Positions 34,733 through 47,136 of a stretch of DNA of 64,000 bases are shown here, piece by piece. Source of the DNA: Methanothrix sp. (GTDB taxonomy: Archaea > Halobacteriota > Methanosarcinia > Methanotrichales > Methanotrichaceae); NCBI GenBank assembly GCA_029907715.1, contig JARYLI010000003.1:62001-126000 (forward strand), written 5' to 3'. The notes beneath the pieces were generated by a model, which was given only the letters and a program-made list of their open reading frames with translations, was not told the DNA's origin and ran no database searches. How positions within the stretch are numbered: position 1 is the first letter of the stretch; every line of letters starts with the position of its first letter. Position numbers and translations under genes: made by a program.

Positions 34733-35170
34733 ATGGCTGTGATATCCCCAGAAGACATAAGATGGTTCCAGAAGAGAATAAACCGCATGCTTGAGGAGAT
34801 GGGCATCGATTCGAAGGAGATGAGGAGGTTCCAGGAGCGTCTGACCGGCCTGATGGAGGAGATGGGCGAGGTCCCACCGGTCGACATCGAGGAAAGGGAT
34901 GATGATATTGTGATAACAGTTGACCTTCCCGGCGTGGACAAGAAGGATGTGGAGGTCACGATCACAGAGGACGGTCTGAGGCTGAAGGCCAGAAGGGAGC
35001 TGAAGGAGGGCAGCTACTTCCTGAGGGAGAGGCGCGGCAGCTTCGAGAGGATCATAACCCTGCCGGGCGAGGTCAGGGCCGAGGAGGCGAAGGCCAAGCT
35101 CAAGGACGGAATCCTGGAGATCGTGGTACCAAAGCTCGTATCCGCGAAGAAGAGGATTACGATAGAGTGA
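34733..35170 (+). CDS. Small heat-shock protein (Hsp20/alpha-crystallin)
   Basis: A 145-residue ATP-independent holdase that forms large oligomers. A helical N-terminal arm (EDIRWFQKRINRMLEEMG) precedes the alpha-crystallin domain (VDLPGVDKKDVEVTI, GSYFLRERRGSFERIITLP, AKLKDGILEIVVPK). The C-terminus ends in RITIE, the IxI motif that locks oligomers. The in-frame ATG at 34709 precedes GGTGAT (34724-34729). ATG at 34733 lies just behind that SD and is preferred. Confidence 0.93.
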   Translation: MAVISPEDIRWFQKRINRMLEEMGIDSKEMRRFQERLTGLMEEMGEVPPVDIEERDDDIVITVDLPGVDKKDVEVTITEDGLRLKARRELKEGSYFLRERRGSFERIITLPGEVRAEEAKAKLKDGILEIVVPKLVSAKKRITIE

Positions 35171-35229
35171 GGGCATCTCCAGAGTCCGGAGATGATGATG
35201 GTGGGGTGCCAGGGCGCCCCCACCATGAA

Positions 35230-36438
35230 TTACCTCGGATCTGTGAGGAGAAGCATGTGGTGCAGCTTGTCCCTCTTCGTCTCGAGGTAGTGCCTGTTGA
35301 TCTCGTTCGGCTCGACCTCGAGGGGGACCCGCTCCACTATCTCCAGCCCGTATCCCTGCAGGCCCACGATCTTCCTGGGGTTGTTTGTCAGGAGCCTTAT
35401 TTTTCTTATCCCCAGATCCAGGAGTATCTGGGCGCCTATCCCGTAGTCCCTCAGATCCGCGGGATATCCAAGCCTGTGGTTCGCCTCGACCGTATCGCTG
35501 CCGCCGTCCTGGAGCTCGTAGGCCCTAAGCTTGTTCGCAAGACCTATCCCGCGCCCCTCCTGGTTCATGTAAACCAGAACACCATTTCCGTTTCTGCTTA
35601 TCATCCGCAGCGCCCTGCTCAGCTGCTCGCCGCAGTCGCACCTCTTCGACCTGAACGTGTCCCCTGTGAGACACTGCGAGTGCACCCTGACAAGGGCATC
35701 ATCCGCTGCGGGATCGCCGGCCACAAGAGCAACATGACACTGCCCATCGAGCATGCTCTCGTACCCTATGGCCCTGAAATCGCCGTATTCAGTGGGCATC
35801 TCTACCTCTGCGATTCTTCTTACAAGCCGCTCCCTTCTGATCCTGTATCTTATCAGATCCTCGATGGTCACCATCCTGAGACCGTGCTTCTCCGCGAACC
35901 TCTCGAGCTCCGGAAGGCGCGCCATGGTGCCGTCCTCAGCCATGATCTCGCATATCACGCCCGCCGGATAGAGACCTGCGAGACGAGCCAGGTCCACCGC
36001 AGCCTCTGTATGCCCCGCCCGCCTCAGGACTCCGCCGTCGAGCGCCTGGAGTGGGAATGTGTGTCCGGGAGTCGCGAGGTCTGCGCGTGTTGTGGATGGG
36101 TCTATCAGCGTCCTGATCGTCGTCGCGCGATCGAACGCCGAGATTCCGGTGGTGACACCCCGTCTGGCATCTACCGATACCGTGAACGCAGTTCCCATGC
36201 TCTCCGTGTTCTGCTGCGTCATCATCGGGAGCTCCAGCTGGCGGATGCGCTCGGCGGTGAGCGGAACGCAGATCAGGCCGCGTGCATGTTTCGCCATGAA
36301 GTTGATGGCCTCCGGCGTGACCTTCTCAGCGGCCATCACCAGATCTCCCTCGTTCTCCCTTGATTCATCATCCAGCACTATCACGAACTTTCCATCGCGA
36401 ATGTCCTTTATCGCCTCATCCACTGTAGAGAAAGGCAT
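35230..36438 (-). CDS. ribBA: Bifunctional DHBP synthase / GTP cyclohydrolase II (RibBA)
   Basis: A 402-residue fusion supplying both riboflavin precursors. The N-terminal RibB part has [16 protein letters not shown] and [19 protein letters not shown]. The C-terminal GTP cyclohydrolase II part has [20 protein letters not shown] (Zn cysteines), [16 protein letters not shown] and [17 protein letters not shown] cyclohydrolase II is the bacterial solution; most archaea use the ArfA/GCHIII route, so transfer from bacteria is likely. Start: ATG 36438 ([10 protein letters not shown]); the frame is open to 36525 but not conserved. A 398-residue frame on the opposite strand is only a shadow. Confidence 0.95.
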   Translation of the reverse strand: MPFSTVDEAIKDIRDGKFVIVLDDESRENEGDLVMAAEKVTPEAINFMAKHARGLICVPLTAERIRQLELPMMTQQNTESMGTAFTVSVDARRGVTTGISAFDRATTIRTLIDPSTTRADLATPGHTFPLQALDGGVLRRAGHTEAAVDLARLAGLYPAGVICEIMAEDGTMARLPELERFAEKHGLRMVTIEDLIRYRIRRERLVRRIAEVEMPTEYGDFRAIGYESMLDGQCHVALVAGDPAADDALVRVHSQCLTGDTFRSKRCDCGEQLSRALRMISRNGNGVLVYMNQEGRGIGLANKLRAYELQDGGSDTVEANHRLGYPADLRDYGIGAQILLDLGIRKIRLLTNNPRKIVGLQGYGLEIVERVPLEVEPNEINRHYLETKRDKLHHMLLLTDPR

Positions 36439-36594
36439 GATACTGCGGAGGTGGTGAAAAATACTTAAACTCTTGGGAGGTCCCCGAAAGACGGAATTCT
36501 GAGATTCTTTGTGCGTGCACATCATTCACAGGTTCGAGCCCGCAACCGAGAACAATTGCGTGTTTTGTGGCATGTTCCAGACCCTCAGATCTGA

Positions 36595-40134
<3,540 letters not shown>

Positions 40135-40538
40135 AGAACCTCCTGGGGGTGCAGAGCAGCGTAAACTCCGGTCTTCAGACTCCAGCAGTTGATGCGAATC
40201 GGCCAGATGGTTATCAACTCCCGCTGTATATTACCAGGATGTTAATAATCTTTTAGGTCTGGGTTTTCAAGTGTCCAGTCCCAAGTCTTGACTTCATGTA
40301 CCCCATGAACCATGTTGAAACCCCGGTCAAAACGCCGACTGTAGAAGCTCAAAGGTTCGGAGCTGAACAGTTTGGGCTTTCCACTTCCTGATGTTGATAT
40401 GGCCATACAGAGCAGCCTGGAAGGAGCACGGGGTTTAAAGATTGCATGATAAATAATATTATTATAAATAAAATTTTTTCGTGATATGCTGATAGGAATC
40501 CTCATATCCATTGGCCACCATGGAAGGGGTGATGTCCA
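40135..40538. other. Gene-free interval between aglB and the lamin-tail gene
   Basis: No convincing gene. A segment around 40310-40365 (TTGAAACCCCGGTCAAAACG, then AAGCTCAAAGGTTC) resembles 47017-47060 (CTGAAACCCCGTCAGAACGT, then GTTCAAAGGTTT) and may be a decayed repeat. An A/T-rich tract with TTATAAATA near 40463-40472 is the likely promoter of the downstream gene. A GGGGTGAT SD precedes its ATG. Confidence 0.5.
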
Positions 40539-41045
40539 ATGTCAGGTAACATATGCAATGCTGGATGTTTGCTTTCGGTGATATGTCTTCTCGCCCTCGC
40601 AGAGGGGAGCGTGGTCGTAAATGAGTTTGAGCTGAATCCACCATCTGACCAGCCGTATGCGGTGGAATGGATCGAGCTCTTCAACTCCGGTGATGAGGAT
40701 GTGGATATCGGAGGATGGCAGGCGGTCGTCATCTCCACTGTGCCCGGGGAATCAGGCGCACAGTTTCCATGGTCCGGAACTATCACGGTGCCTGTTGGAA
40801 CGGTCCTGAGGGCAGGCGAGTACAGGGTTCTCACCGGCGACCAGAGATGGGATCACGGGTTCAATGCGACTGTGATACTCTATGACCAGGTGGGCAACGA
40901 GGTTGACAGGACGCCGATGCTGATGGACGACAGGGATGATGGCTCAGACTGGTCCAGATATCCAGATGGCGTGGACACGGACAGAACCTCTGACTGGGCG
41001 TACATCCCATCGACGAGGGGCAAGCCGAACGTTCTGCCCTACTGA
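40539..41045 (+). CDS. Secreted lamin-tail-domain (LTD) protein
   Basis: 168 residues with a signal-peptide-like start (CLLSVICLLALAEG) followed by one lamin-tail domain: VVVNEFELNPPSDQ, VEWIELFNSGDEDVDIGGW, GTVLRAGEYRVLTG and WSRYPDGVDTDRTSDW. LTDs in prokaryotes are Ig-like extracellular modules, often on nucleases or surface proteins; here the domain stands alone. One sequon (FNAT) could be glycosylated. A GGTGAT is near the ATG. It lies 16 nt upstream of the GNAT gene. Confidence 0.85.
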   Translation: MSGNICNAGCLLSVICLLALAEGSVVVNEFELNPPSDQPYAVEWIELFNSGDEDVDIGGWQAVVISTVPGESGAQFPWSGTITVPVGTVLRAGEYRVLTGDQRWDHGFNATVILYDQVGNEVDRTPMLMDDRDDGSDWSRYPDGVDTDRTSDWAYIPSTRGKPNVLPY

Positions 41046-41061
41046 AAGGGCGTTTCAGACG

Positions 41062-41532
41062 ATGGAGAGAAGCTCAGACGGCAGGGGTCGCATATTCCGG
41101 CCGGCGATCAGGCAGTTCGATCTGAAGGATCTGCCATCCATTATGGAGATAGACAGGGAGGTCGGAGGTGGTTACAGCCCGGAGCTATTCATGACGTTCC
41201 ATGAGTACCATCCCCAGACTATGCTTGTCGCCGAGGTCGCTGGTGAGGTCGTGGGTGTTGTGATAGGTTTCAAGCACACACCACTCGAGGGTAGGGTATT
41301 CTGGCTCGCTGTGAGGTCTGCATACCAGGGGCGAGGTATCGGCAGGAGCCTGCTCTCTGCGATTCTCCGTCTCTTCAGGAGGCTCGGCGCTGTGAGCGCA
41401 ACGCTGGAGGTAAGGATAGGGAACAGAAGAGCGCAGAGCCTCTATTCATCCATGGGCTTCGTGGTTGATAACGTGATCCCAAGCTACTACTCAGATGGTG
41501 AAGCAGCCCTGATAATGCGCAAAATCCTCTGA
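41062..41532 (+). CDS. GNAT N-acetyltransferase (RimI-like)
   Basis: A 156-residue acetyl-CoA-dependent acyltransferase. FRPAIRQFDLKDLPSIMEID is the start of the fold, FWLAVRSAYQGRGIGRSLL is the acetyl-CoA loop (Q/RxxGxG/A), and LEVRIGNRRAQSLYSSMGF is the RimI-like motif for peptide N-terminal acetylation. The substrate is likely a protein N-terminus. ATG 41062 is chosen because the frame upstream overlaps the LTD gene with non-conserved residues. The downstream gap contains a fresh alpha element. Confidence 0.85.
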   Translation: MERSSDGRGRIFRPAIRQFDLKDLPSIMEIDREVGGGYSPELFMTFHEYHPQTMLVAEVAGEVVGVVIGFKHTPLEGRVFWLAVRSAYQGRGIGRSLLSAILRLFRRLGAVSATLEVRIGNRRAQSLYSSMGFVVDNVIPSYYSDGEAALIMRKIL

Positions 41533-41604
41533 TGCGATCTGTCGGTTAAGATCGATGCGCACCGGCATGCGCTGAGTCTTTGATGGGTTGCAGGATGATC
41601 TGAA

Positions 41605-41724
41605 CGCTCTTATGTATTTGGCAACTTGGAGGCTGAGTGGTTTGGCTGCTGTAGCAATTATCTGCCGTGAATGGCATGGGAGGACCTGAGTCTATTTGGG
41701 CAAGTCATCAGATGGATAAGAGCG
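41605..41724 (+). mobile_element. Alpha miniature element with 8-bp target duplication
   Basis: A 120-bp element with ends CGCTCTTAT and ATAAGAGCG. The flanking 8 bp are GATCTGAA on both sides (41597-41604 and 41725-41732), a perfect target-site duplication. Subterminal GGCAACTT and GGGCAAG extend the inverted repeats. Confidence 0.92.
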
Positions 41725-41765
41725 GATCTGAAACGCGCCTCAGAACACAGACAATCTCATGTATA

Positions 41766-42227
41766 TCAGCTCTGCTTTCTCTCCTTCGTGTAGATCACGT
41801 CCAGCAGGTGCGAGTCAGACCTGCTTCGTATCATCCTGTCGATGATCGCTGGGAGTCCGCGGGTGTGCACCCTGCTCAGGACGCTGTTTATCACCACCAT
41901 CTCTCCAACTTTTATCCGGTCGGTCTCGTTATCAGAGGCAGGGAGTATGGCCTCGCCAAGTGGAGATTTCGATAGCGCGTCTGGCTTGGAGCTGTCGAGC
42001 GGGACGATCCTGAAGTACTTCCTGGCGAAGAGCGGTTTGGAGCTCCCACCCTCAAGCCTGGAGAGCAGAACCCTGTCCTCGAACGGTATCAGATCGGTGT
42101 TCTCGACTATCGCCTCACGGTTCAGCCCGAGCTCCCCAGGATCCAGCTCTGAGGATTTTCCACCAACAGGCGTGACGTACCAGTGCCTGAGCGTCTCGAT
42201 CGGATAAGGATAGGTGAGACACCTCAT
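41766..42227 (-). CDS. Conserved-looking protein of unknown function
   Basis: 153 residues, soluble and mixed alpha/beta by eye, with no motif I recognise. The centre reads IVENTDLIPFEDRVLLSRLEG and RKYFRIVPLDSS, followed by KVGEMVVINSVLSRVHTRGL. Codon usage and composition resemble the neighbouring genes, and the frame is uninterrupted, so it is probably real. The ATG at 42227 has no clear SD. It is convergent with the GNAT gene, separated by the alpha element. Confidence 0.55.
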   Translation of the reverse strand: MRCLTYPYPIETLRHWYVTPVGGKSSELDPGELGLNREAIVENTDLIPFEDRVLLSRLEGGSSKPLFARKYFRIVPLDSSKPDALSKSPLGEAILPASDNETDRIKVGEMVVINSVLSRVHTRGLPAIIDRMIRSRSDSHLLDVIYTKERKQS

Positions 42228-42365
42228 GATATCATGATCTACATGGCGATAGATAAAACTATTGCCGGGGGACGTCCTCGCCCTTCAGGTTCCGATGCAT
42301 AACCAAAAGCCATATATAAGAAAACTTTAAAATTAAGTTTAGCCTATTTCAAAAAGGAGGCTTCC

Positions 42366-43139
42366 ATGTTCCGCAGTACTTTGTATCTCACGGTGGGCTT
42401 TGTGATACTGATTGGGGTCGCATCATCGTACGATTTCGGTTCGAAGGTGGATAACACCTCACCAGATCTGGGTCATCCTCTGGTCGACTTTGGCGGATCC
42501 CAGGTGCCGATAGACATAGGATACTGGGATGTCGGGCAGACTCCGCAAATCTTCGATGAGGATGATATGGTCTACCTCCACTTCGGAAGCGCGGTTCCCG
42601 CCACGATCAATGCGAATGATATTCGTCTGACAACCATACCAGACCTGGGACTGACCGCTGGCAGCAAGGTGAAGGCACGTGATATCGACTGCGGCCAGCC
42701 ACTGCTGCCCTTGCCAGCACCGCCACTCATAGCAGGCATATACTTTATGGATCTGTACGGCTCTTCGCCTGGATACGATGTCAATGATCTGATATACCTG
42801 AAGACCCTGCTTCCAGCCGGGATCACGGCGACAAATGATGTGCGACTGAGCGATGTGGATGAGGATAAAGATGGTATTACGGACCTGCCTGGAGGCAGCA
42901 AGGTTCTGGACTATCATGAGGATCATAACAGACTCATAATCCCGATGATAATTGGATTCCCGATCTATCCGCCCGTCTGGCAGGAAAGCATAGCGACGAT
43001 CAGATTCTACAACGCAAACGGCAACACGATGAATGGCGTACCAATCTACGATTACAATGACGACGTGTACATAGACGTACCCTTCTCGCCGCTATCGCCC
43101 GGAGTCGTCTCGGTCAATGATGTGCATCTGACTACATAA
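42366..43139 (+). CDS. Secreted three-module repeat protein
   Basis: 257 residues with a signal peptide (YLTVGFVILIGVASS). The mature part has three modules of about 75-80 residues, each with an acidic strand segment (DEDDMVYLHFGS, YDVNDLIYLKTL, DYNDDVYIDVPF) and each closing with a similar tag (INANDIRLTT, ITATNDVRLSD, VSVNDVHLTT). GSKV also recurs at module starts. This looks like an extracellular beta-rich repeat protein, possibly part of the cell envelope or sheath. It is preceded by AAAAAGGAGG, 5 nt before the ATG. Confidence 0.75.
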   Translation: MFRSTLYLTVGFVILIGVASSYDFGSKVDNTSPDLGHPLVDFGGSQVPIDIGYWDVGQTPQIFDEDDMVYLHFGSAVPATINANDIRLTTIPDLGLTAGSKVKARDIDCGQPLLPLPAPPLIAGIYFMDLYGSSPGYDVNDLIYLKTLLPAGITATNDVRLSDVDEDKDGITDLPGGSKVLDYHEDHNRLIIPMIIGFPIYPPVWQESIATIRFYNANGNTMNGVPIYDYNDDVYIDVPFSPLSPGVVSVNDVHLTT

Positions 43140-43153
43140 AGCATCCAGAGCCA

Positions 43154-43183
43154 GGCCCTGCAGCGTGACATGGCTGCAGGGCC
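43154..43183 (+). terminator. Strong hairpin after the three-module gene
   Basis: A perfect 11-bp inverted repeat (GGCCCTGCAGC / GCTGCAGGGCC) with an 8-nt loop starts 15 nt after the stop codon. There is no T-run, so it is not a classic archaeal terminator, but its position suggests 3'-end formation or mRNA stabilisation. The rest of the gap up to 43383 has no gene. Confidence 0.5.
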
Positions 43184-43383
43184 GGATCCCCGTACACAGG
43201 CATCGGGGCTTTCAGAGGAGCACATACAGAGAAAAGCGAGGTCGGAGGCTGCCATGAGACCGTGGAGACAGGCAGCTTGTTTTTAGGTGGGCTGCCCTGC
43301 GGCGTCATCCAGCCGACACAGCTCGAAGATCTTTACGGCGGGTCGCCGAACAGAAGGATTGAACCGCAGGAGCCAAATCGCAA

Positions 43384-44910
43384 TCATGCTCCTCTCGGGC
43401 CGAGAACCTTCTTGAGGAACAGACCCGGCCCCTTCTGCGGCTCTCTCCTGGGTGCAGGGCCTTTCACCGGCTGCCCGGTCATCACTATCGGGGTGCTGAC
43501 GCCGCCGTGCCTCGACCTTCTGGGCCTGATGTTCACAACAATGGGTCTCTCGATCTCATTGCTCACGATCATCGCCGTCCCTGGAGGCAGCCTCTTGATC
43601 TCCTCCTCGAGCTCGGAGCTCATACCCTCCAGCCCCTTCGATAAAGCCTTTAGATCATTTGGATTTGTCACGCGCATTATTATCTGGGTGTTGCACTGTG
43701 ACAGGACATTCTTGTCGACCCTCGCAGGCCTCTGGCTGATGATCATCAGACCCATGCCAAACTTGCGCCCCTCTGCAGCGATCGTTCTTATTATGGATGT
43801 TGACGCTGCCTTGCCCGTTCCCCTCTCAGGTATGTAGTTGTGCGCCTCCTCTACGACAACCATCCCCGGGCAGACCCTTCCAAGCTTCCGGGCCTCGAAT
43901 AGGTCTGTTAGCAGCTTTGCGACTATCATCGGCTGCATCTCCTGCGGAACTCCGGTCATGTCGATCACAGACGCATGGCCCCGCTGGAGGAGCTCCTCAG
44001 GCCTCGTTGGCTCCCCTGAAAAGATGCCCATCTCGAGGAGCTGCTCGAGCTGCCCGATCAGCGTCCACTTCGACTTGGATGTGGACTTCTCAACCTGCTT
44101 TATTATATCCTCGAGATCGTAGCTCTCCCTCTCCGATTTCAAAGAAGCTATCGCCTCGTATAGAAGAGCCACAGATCCATTGGTCGAGTCCTCAGGGAGC
44201 ATCCTGGCTATATCCCTGGCGGAGAGGTTCAATCCATCGAACCTGAACGGCCTGTCCGCCCTCGGGTTCACCGCAAGGTTCGCTGGGGTGTACACGGTTA
44301 TGTTGTAGCCTTTTGGCTTAACCCCGAACCTGCTGAAGTCCCCCTCCTTGTTCGGGTACCTCATCGAGCCGTACTCGCCGTGCGTGTCTATCACGAGAAG
44401 CGCCACACCCTTATCTAGCAGCTCCTCCAGGATCACCGCGGCAGTGTACGATTTACCGCTGCCGGTCTTGGCCAGAACGCTGCAGTGTTTCTGCACAAGC
44501 GTGTTGGCATCGAGCTCCACCCTGAGATCGTGCCCCTTCAGGATGCCTATGTACATATCGCCTTTGGCAAGCCCCAGGGCAGCAGCTATCATCCTCTCAT
44601 CTGCTGCATAAACCTCCTCACCCGGCCTGGGCGGCGTTGCAGGCGATCTTATGCGACCCTCTGAGGGTACTCCTATAACACGTGCATCTGCAACGACCCA
44701 CTCCCTGCACGTCTGTGTGCAGCCCCTCTCCATGTGGGCGATGCTGTACGCGGTGTTCGATCTCCTTATCTCCTCAACCTGGGCGAGTATCCAGCTCTTG
44801 CCCTCGCCCCTCACCTTCACATAGTCGCCCCTGCCCACAGCGCCGTGGATCATGAATTTGAACTGGAGTGGGCTGGTCTCACCCACTATCACACCAACAG
44901 AACCTCGCAA
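43384..44910 (-). CDS. herA: HerA-like DNA helicase/translocase
   Basis: A hexameric FtsK-like ATPase; in archaea HerA works with NurA, Mre11 and Rad50 in DNA end resection. The 508 residues begin with a HAS-barrel region, then Walker A LAKTGSGKS (147-154) and Walker B MVVVEEAHNY. Further motifs are ISQRPARVDKNVLSQCNTQ and the arginine-finger region. The C-terminus is basic and Pro-rich (PRRSRHGG, then KGPGLFLKKV). It starts with TTG at 44910 behind GGTGATGAT. NurA, Mre11 and Rad50 are not in the window. Confidence 0.88.
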   Translation of the reverse strand: MRGSVGVIVGETSPLQFKFMIHGAVGRGDYVKVRGEGKSWILAQVEEIRRSNTAYSIAHMERGCTQTCREWVVADARVIGVPSEGRIRSPATPPRPGEEVYAADERMIAAALGLAKGDMYIGILKGHDLRVELDANTLVQKHCSVLAKTGSGKSYTAAVILEELLDKGVALLVIDTHGEYGSMRYPNKEGDFSRFGVKPKGYNITVYTPANLAVNPRADRPFRFDGLNLSARDIARMLPEDSTNGSVALLYEAIASLKSERESYDLEDIIKQVEKSTSKSKWTLIGQLEQLLEMGIFSGEPTRPEELLQRGHASVIDMTGVPQEMQPMIVAKLLTDLFEARKLGRVCPGMVVVEEAHNYIPERGTGKAASTSIIRTIAAEGRKFGMGLMIISQRPARVDKNVLSQCNTQIIMRVTNPNDLKALSKGLEGMSSELEEEIKRLPPGTAMIVSNEIERPIVVNIRPRRSRHGGVSTPIVMTGQPVKGPAPRREPQKGPGLFLKKVLGPRGA

Positions 44911-44986
44911 GGATCATCACCGCTGCTCAGCTACTCCCTCTGATGAATCTCTGCTCCACCTTAAATATATTTTCTCTATAAAGAGA

Positions 44987-45367
44987 TCAGGCTGTGGAGG
45001 TCAGCTCCCTGAGCTTCCTTATCGACTCCATCGCCTTGGCAGACTCCTTCAGCTTCTGATCCTCGAAGTGTTTTATGATCTCGTCTATCGAGACCTTGAG
45101 GGCGTACACCTTCATGGGCCTGCCCTTGCCCTCGCCCTTGACATCGCGCTCCTCGATCCAGCCGTTCTGTCTGAGAAATCTCATCCCTATGCTGACCTCC
45201 GGCTGCCTCAGCCCCGTGCCCATCTCGATCTCCCTCGAAGAGACCTCCTTTGCGTTTGAGAGATACGTGACCAGAGCCGCGACATTTCTCTGCACACCGA
45301 GGCTTCTCAGCGCCTCGATGAACTCCAGATCCCGATCGTCCAGCACCTTTACAGTGTAATCCTTCAT
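44987..45367 (-). CDS. Winged-helix transcriptional regulator-like protein
   Basis: 126 residues. An HTH (VAALVTYLSNAKEVSSREIEMGTG, then LRQPEVSIGMRFLRQNGW) is followed by a beta-wing rich in Lys/Gly (RDVKGEGKGRPMKVYAL) and a C-terminal amphipathic helix that may dimerise. It resembles the TrmB/ArsR-like group of small methanogen regulators. It lies 76 nt upstream of herA in the same direction, but a TATA-like TTTAAGG region between suggests that herA also has its own promoter. Confidence 0.75.
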   Translation of the reverse strand: MKDYTVKVLDDRDLEFIEALRSLGVQRNVAALVTYLSNAKEVSSREIEMGTGLRQPEVSIGMRFLRQNGWIEERDVKGEGKGRPMKVYALKVSIDEIIKHFEDQKLKESAKAMESIRKLRELTSTA

Positions 45368-45721
45368 CCACGACCACCATTAACCAAAGAGCTTTTACAT
45401 ATAATAGAAATAACGTAATCATATAAATAATTTGTTTTGAAACTTGTAGATATTTATAGAAAGTGTGCATCTGCATATCATTTGATGTGCGATTCTCCAG
45501 CAAATCGGCATGCTCCCCCTGCAGTTCACAATCAGGAGCAGGTCATGGGCTCAAACCACTGAAGCTCTCTCAGAGATCGCTGCTCTGCAGCACAGTACCT
45601 CTGATCTCGGTGAGCCATATCCCTGGACCGCTTTCGTTGTGCACTTCATCGAGGTCCGGAGGGTTCGGCCGTGTATCCTAAATTCGCGCGCTCGATCCGT
45701 CCAGACCCATTGGATCTCCCG

Positions 45722-45811
45722 TCAGTAGCTGCTGCGTCCAGCATCCCCTTCGGAGCATATGCGGACACAAAACCAGCTCTTGGTCACGCCGCCAGTAGCT
45801 GTTGAGTCCAG
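45722..45811 (+). repeat. 20-bp imperfect direct repeat
   Basis: CAGTAGCTGCTGCGTCCAGC (45722-45741) and CAGTAGCTGTTGAGTCCAGC (45792-45811) match at 18 of 20 positions. They lie in the gene-free 45368-46165 interval, which otherwise holds an alpha element and the upstream region of the 12-residue-repeat gene. Confidence 0.7.
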
Positions 45812-45906
45812 CGATCCAGTTCAGGTACTCAATCCTGCTGAGCTGTTGGTACGAAAATAGACCCGGGCCATTTCACCCACATGGCTGAGCTTACGTCATG
45901 AGCGTT

Positions 45907-46031
45907 CGCTCTTATGTCTTTGGCAACTTGCGGGTCGTGCAATATGGCTGCTGAACGCACTTATTCATTTACCTGGAATGCACAGCAAGCCCAGTGCTTC
46001 TATTGGGCAAGTTAACATATGGATAAGAGCG
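45907..46031 (+). mobile_element. Alpha miniature element with 8-bp target duplication
   Basis: A 125-bp element with CGCTCTTAT / ATAAGAGCG ends. TGAGCGTT occurs immediately on both sides (45899-45906 and 46032-46039), a perfect duplication. The internal GGCTGCTGAACGCACTTATTC is the core seen in other copies. Confidence 0.93.
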
Positions 46032-46165
46032 TGAGCGTTTTCTGGAGCATCCACGCTCCCCCCCAGCGCCACGGGTTAAAGTTATATACAAAACCCCTGA
46101 TGAATCATTGACATACAATGGCGTTATGTGGGATTGCATACGCTTGTTGCAGGGAGGAACCAAAC

Positions 46166-46609
46166 ATGAGAGTTATATGTGATGCACTGCTCCTGATGGT
46201 GGTTTTATCCGCAATGATGCTCACAGCCTCGTCTCAGGAGGACTCGCAGGTTGCCCAGGGATACGATGTGGATCAGTACTTCAAGCAGAAGCCGACATAT
46301 GATATACAGCAGTTCGTCAGAACCAGGGATGCATACGATGTTGAGATGTACTTCAGACAGAAGCCGCTTTATGATGTGCAGGCATATTTCAAGCAGAAGC
46401 CAACATATGACATTCAGCAGTTCGTCAGGACCAGAGATATATACGATGTTGAGATGTACTTCAGACAGAAGCCGCTTTATGATGCGCAGGCATATTTCAA
46501 GCAGAAGCCAACATATGACATTCAGCAGTTCGTCAGGACCAGGGATACATACGACATAAGGCAGTACTCAACAAATCCTCCATACCATACAGTTCCAACA
46601 AGCCCTTAG
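46166..46609 (+). CDS. Secreted protein built of nine 12-residue repeats
   Basis: 147 residues: a signal peptide (ALLLMVVLSAMMLTASS), then a tandem 12-mer with consensus Y-D-[VI]-x-x-[YF]-[FV]-[KR]-x-[KR]-[PD]-x. Examples are YDVDQYFKQKPT, YDIQQFVRTRDA and YDVEMYFRQKPL. Three 12-mers make a higher-order 36-residue (108-bp) unit repeated nearly unchanged in DNA, so expansion was recent. Alternating hydrophobic/aromatic and charged residues would form stacked beta-strands, as in functional amyloids or sheath proteins. GGAGG lies exactly 8 nt before the ATG at 46166. No family was recognised. Confidence 0.85.
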   Translation: MRVICDALLLMVVLSAMMLTASSQEDSQVAQGYDVDQYFKQKPTYDIQQFVRTRDAYDVEMYFRQKPLYDVQAYFKQKPTYDIQQFVRTRDIYDVEMYFRQKPLYDAQAYFKQKPTYDIQQFVRTRDTYDIRQYSTNPPYHTVPTSP

Positions 46610-46840
46610 GACAGCATCTCCTGGGATGGCCGGCTGAGATCTGCGCTGCAGGTCTCCCGGAATGATTCTGGCCCCAGGTTCCACTTTTTGATCATGCGGA
46701 TACAGTGGGCATACCTTCATTGAGTTGGGAATGGGCGGCACCCTAAACGTGTCTGTCTTAAACAAGGTATCGAAACGGATAGAGGTCTGTTGGTCTTTTT
46801 CCTGCACCTCACAGCCTGGTTGATGGCTGTGAAGCAGTTA

Positions 46841-46959
46841 CGCTCTTATCCATCTGATAACTTGCCCGAAGAGGCACCAATCACGCTATGCGCTCGTGGC
46901 GAGCGGATGAGTGCATTCAGCAACCTACCGCATGACCTTCAAGTTGCTGAATAAGAGCG
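46841..46959 (-). mobile_element. Alpha miniature element with 8-bp target duplication
   Basis: Reverse-oriented 119-bp copy, flanked on both sides by AGCAGTTA (46833-46840 and 46960-46967). Ends CGCTCTTAT and ATAAGAGCG are perfect. The rest of the 46610-47136 gap shows no gene apart from a decayed repeat near 47017-47060. Confidence 0.93.
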
Positions 46960-47093
46960 AGCAGTTATTGCTTTCGCGCTCCTCACCACCTGGTGATAGA
47001 CCTCCACGGAGCCTGTGCTGAAACCCCGTCAGAACGTGGAGCATATGCGTTCAAAGGTTTAAGGCTTCACAAAAGATCATTACAGTAGATAAA

Positions 47094-47128
47094 TTTAAAT
47101 ATAATCAATGAACCAGTTTCTCTGGAGG
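47094..47128 (+). promoter_or_regulatory. TATA box and SD of the transglutaminase-like gene
   Basis: TTTAAATATA at 47094-47103 predicts a transcript start about 25 nt downstream, near 47122-47128. GGAGG at 47124-47128 is then at the very 5' end of the mRNA and 8 nt before the CTG at 47137. The ATG at 47108 would lie upstream of the transcript and is out of frame anyway. Confidence 0.55.
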
Positions 47129-47136
47129 GGGTAGCT

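Noticed and set aside
35167-36363. A 398-codon open frame on the plus strand opposite ribBA
   Set aside because: It lies wholly antisense to a confidently identified enzyme, has no motif, and is rich in Pro, Arg and His as expected of a mirror frame in GC-rich DNA.
40242-40511. 89-codon minus-strand frame after aglB, possibly a transposase scrap
   Set aside because: Composition is uneven, it starts in the A/T-rich promoter tract of the next gene, and I could not match it to any transposase motif. I noted only the weak DNA similarity with 47017-47060.
47108-47134. ATG at 47108 as the start of the transglutaminase-like gene
   Set aside because: It is in another frame, reaches a TAG after eight codons and lies upstream of the transcript start predicted from the TATA box.
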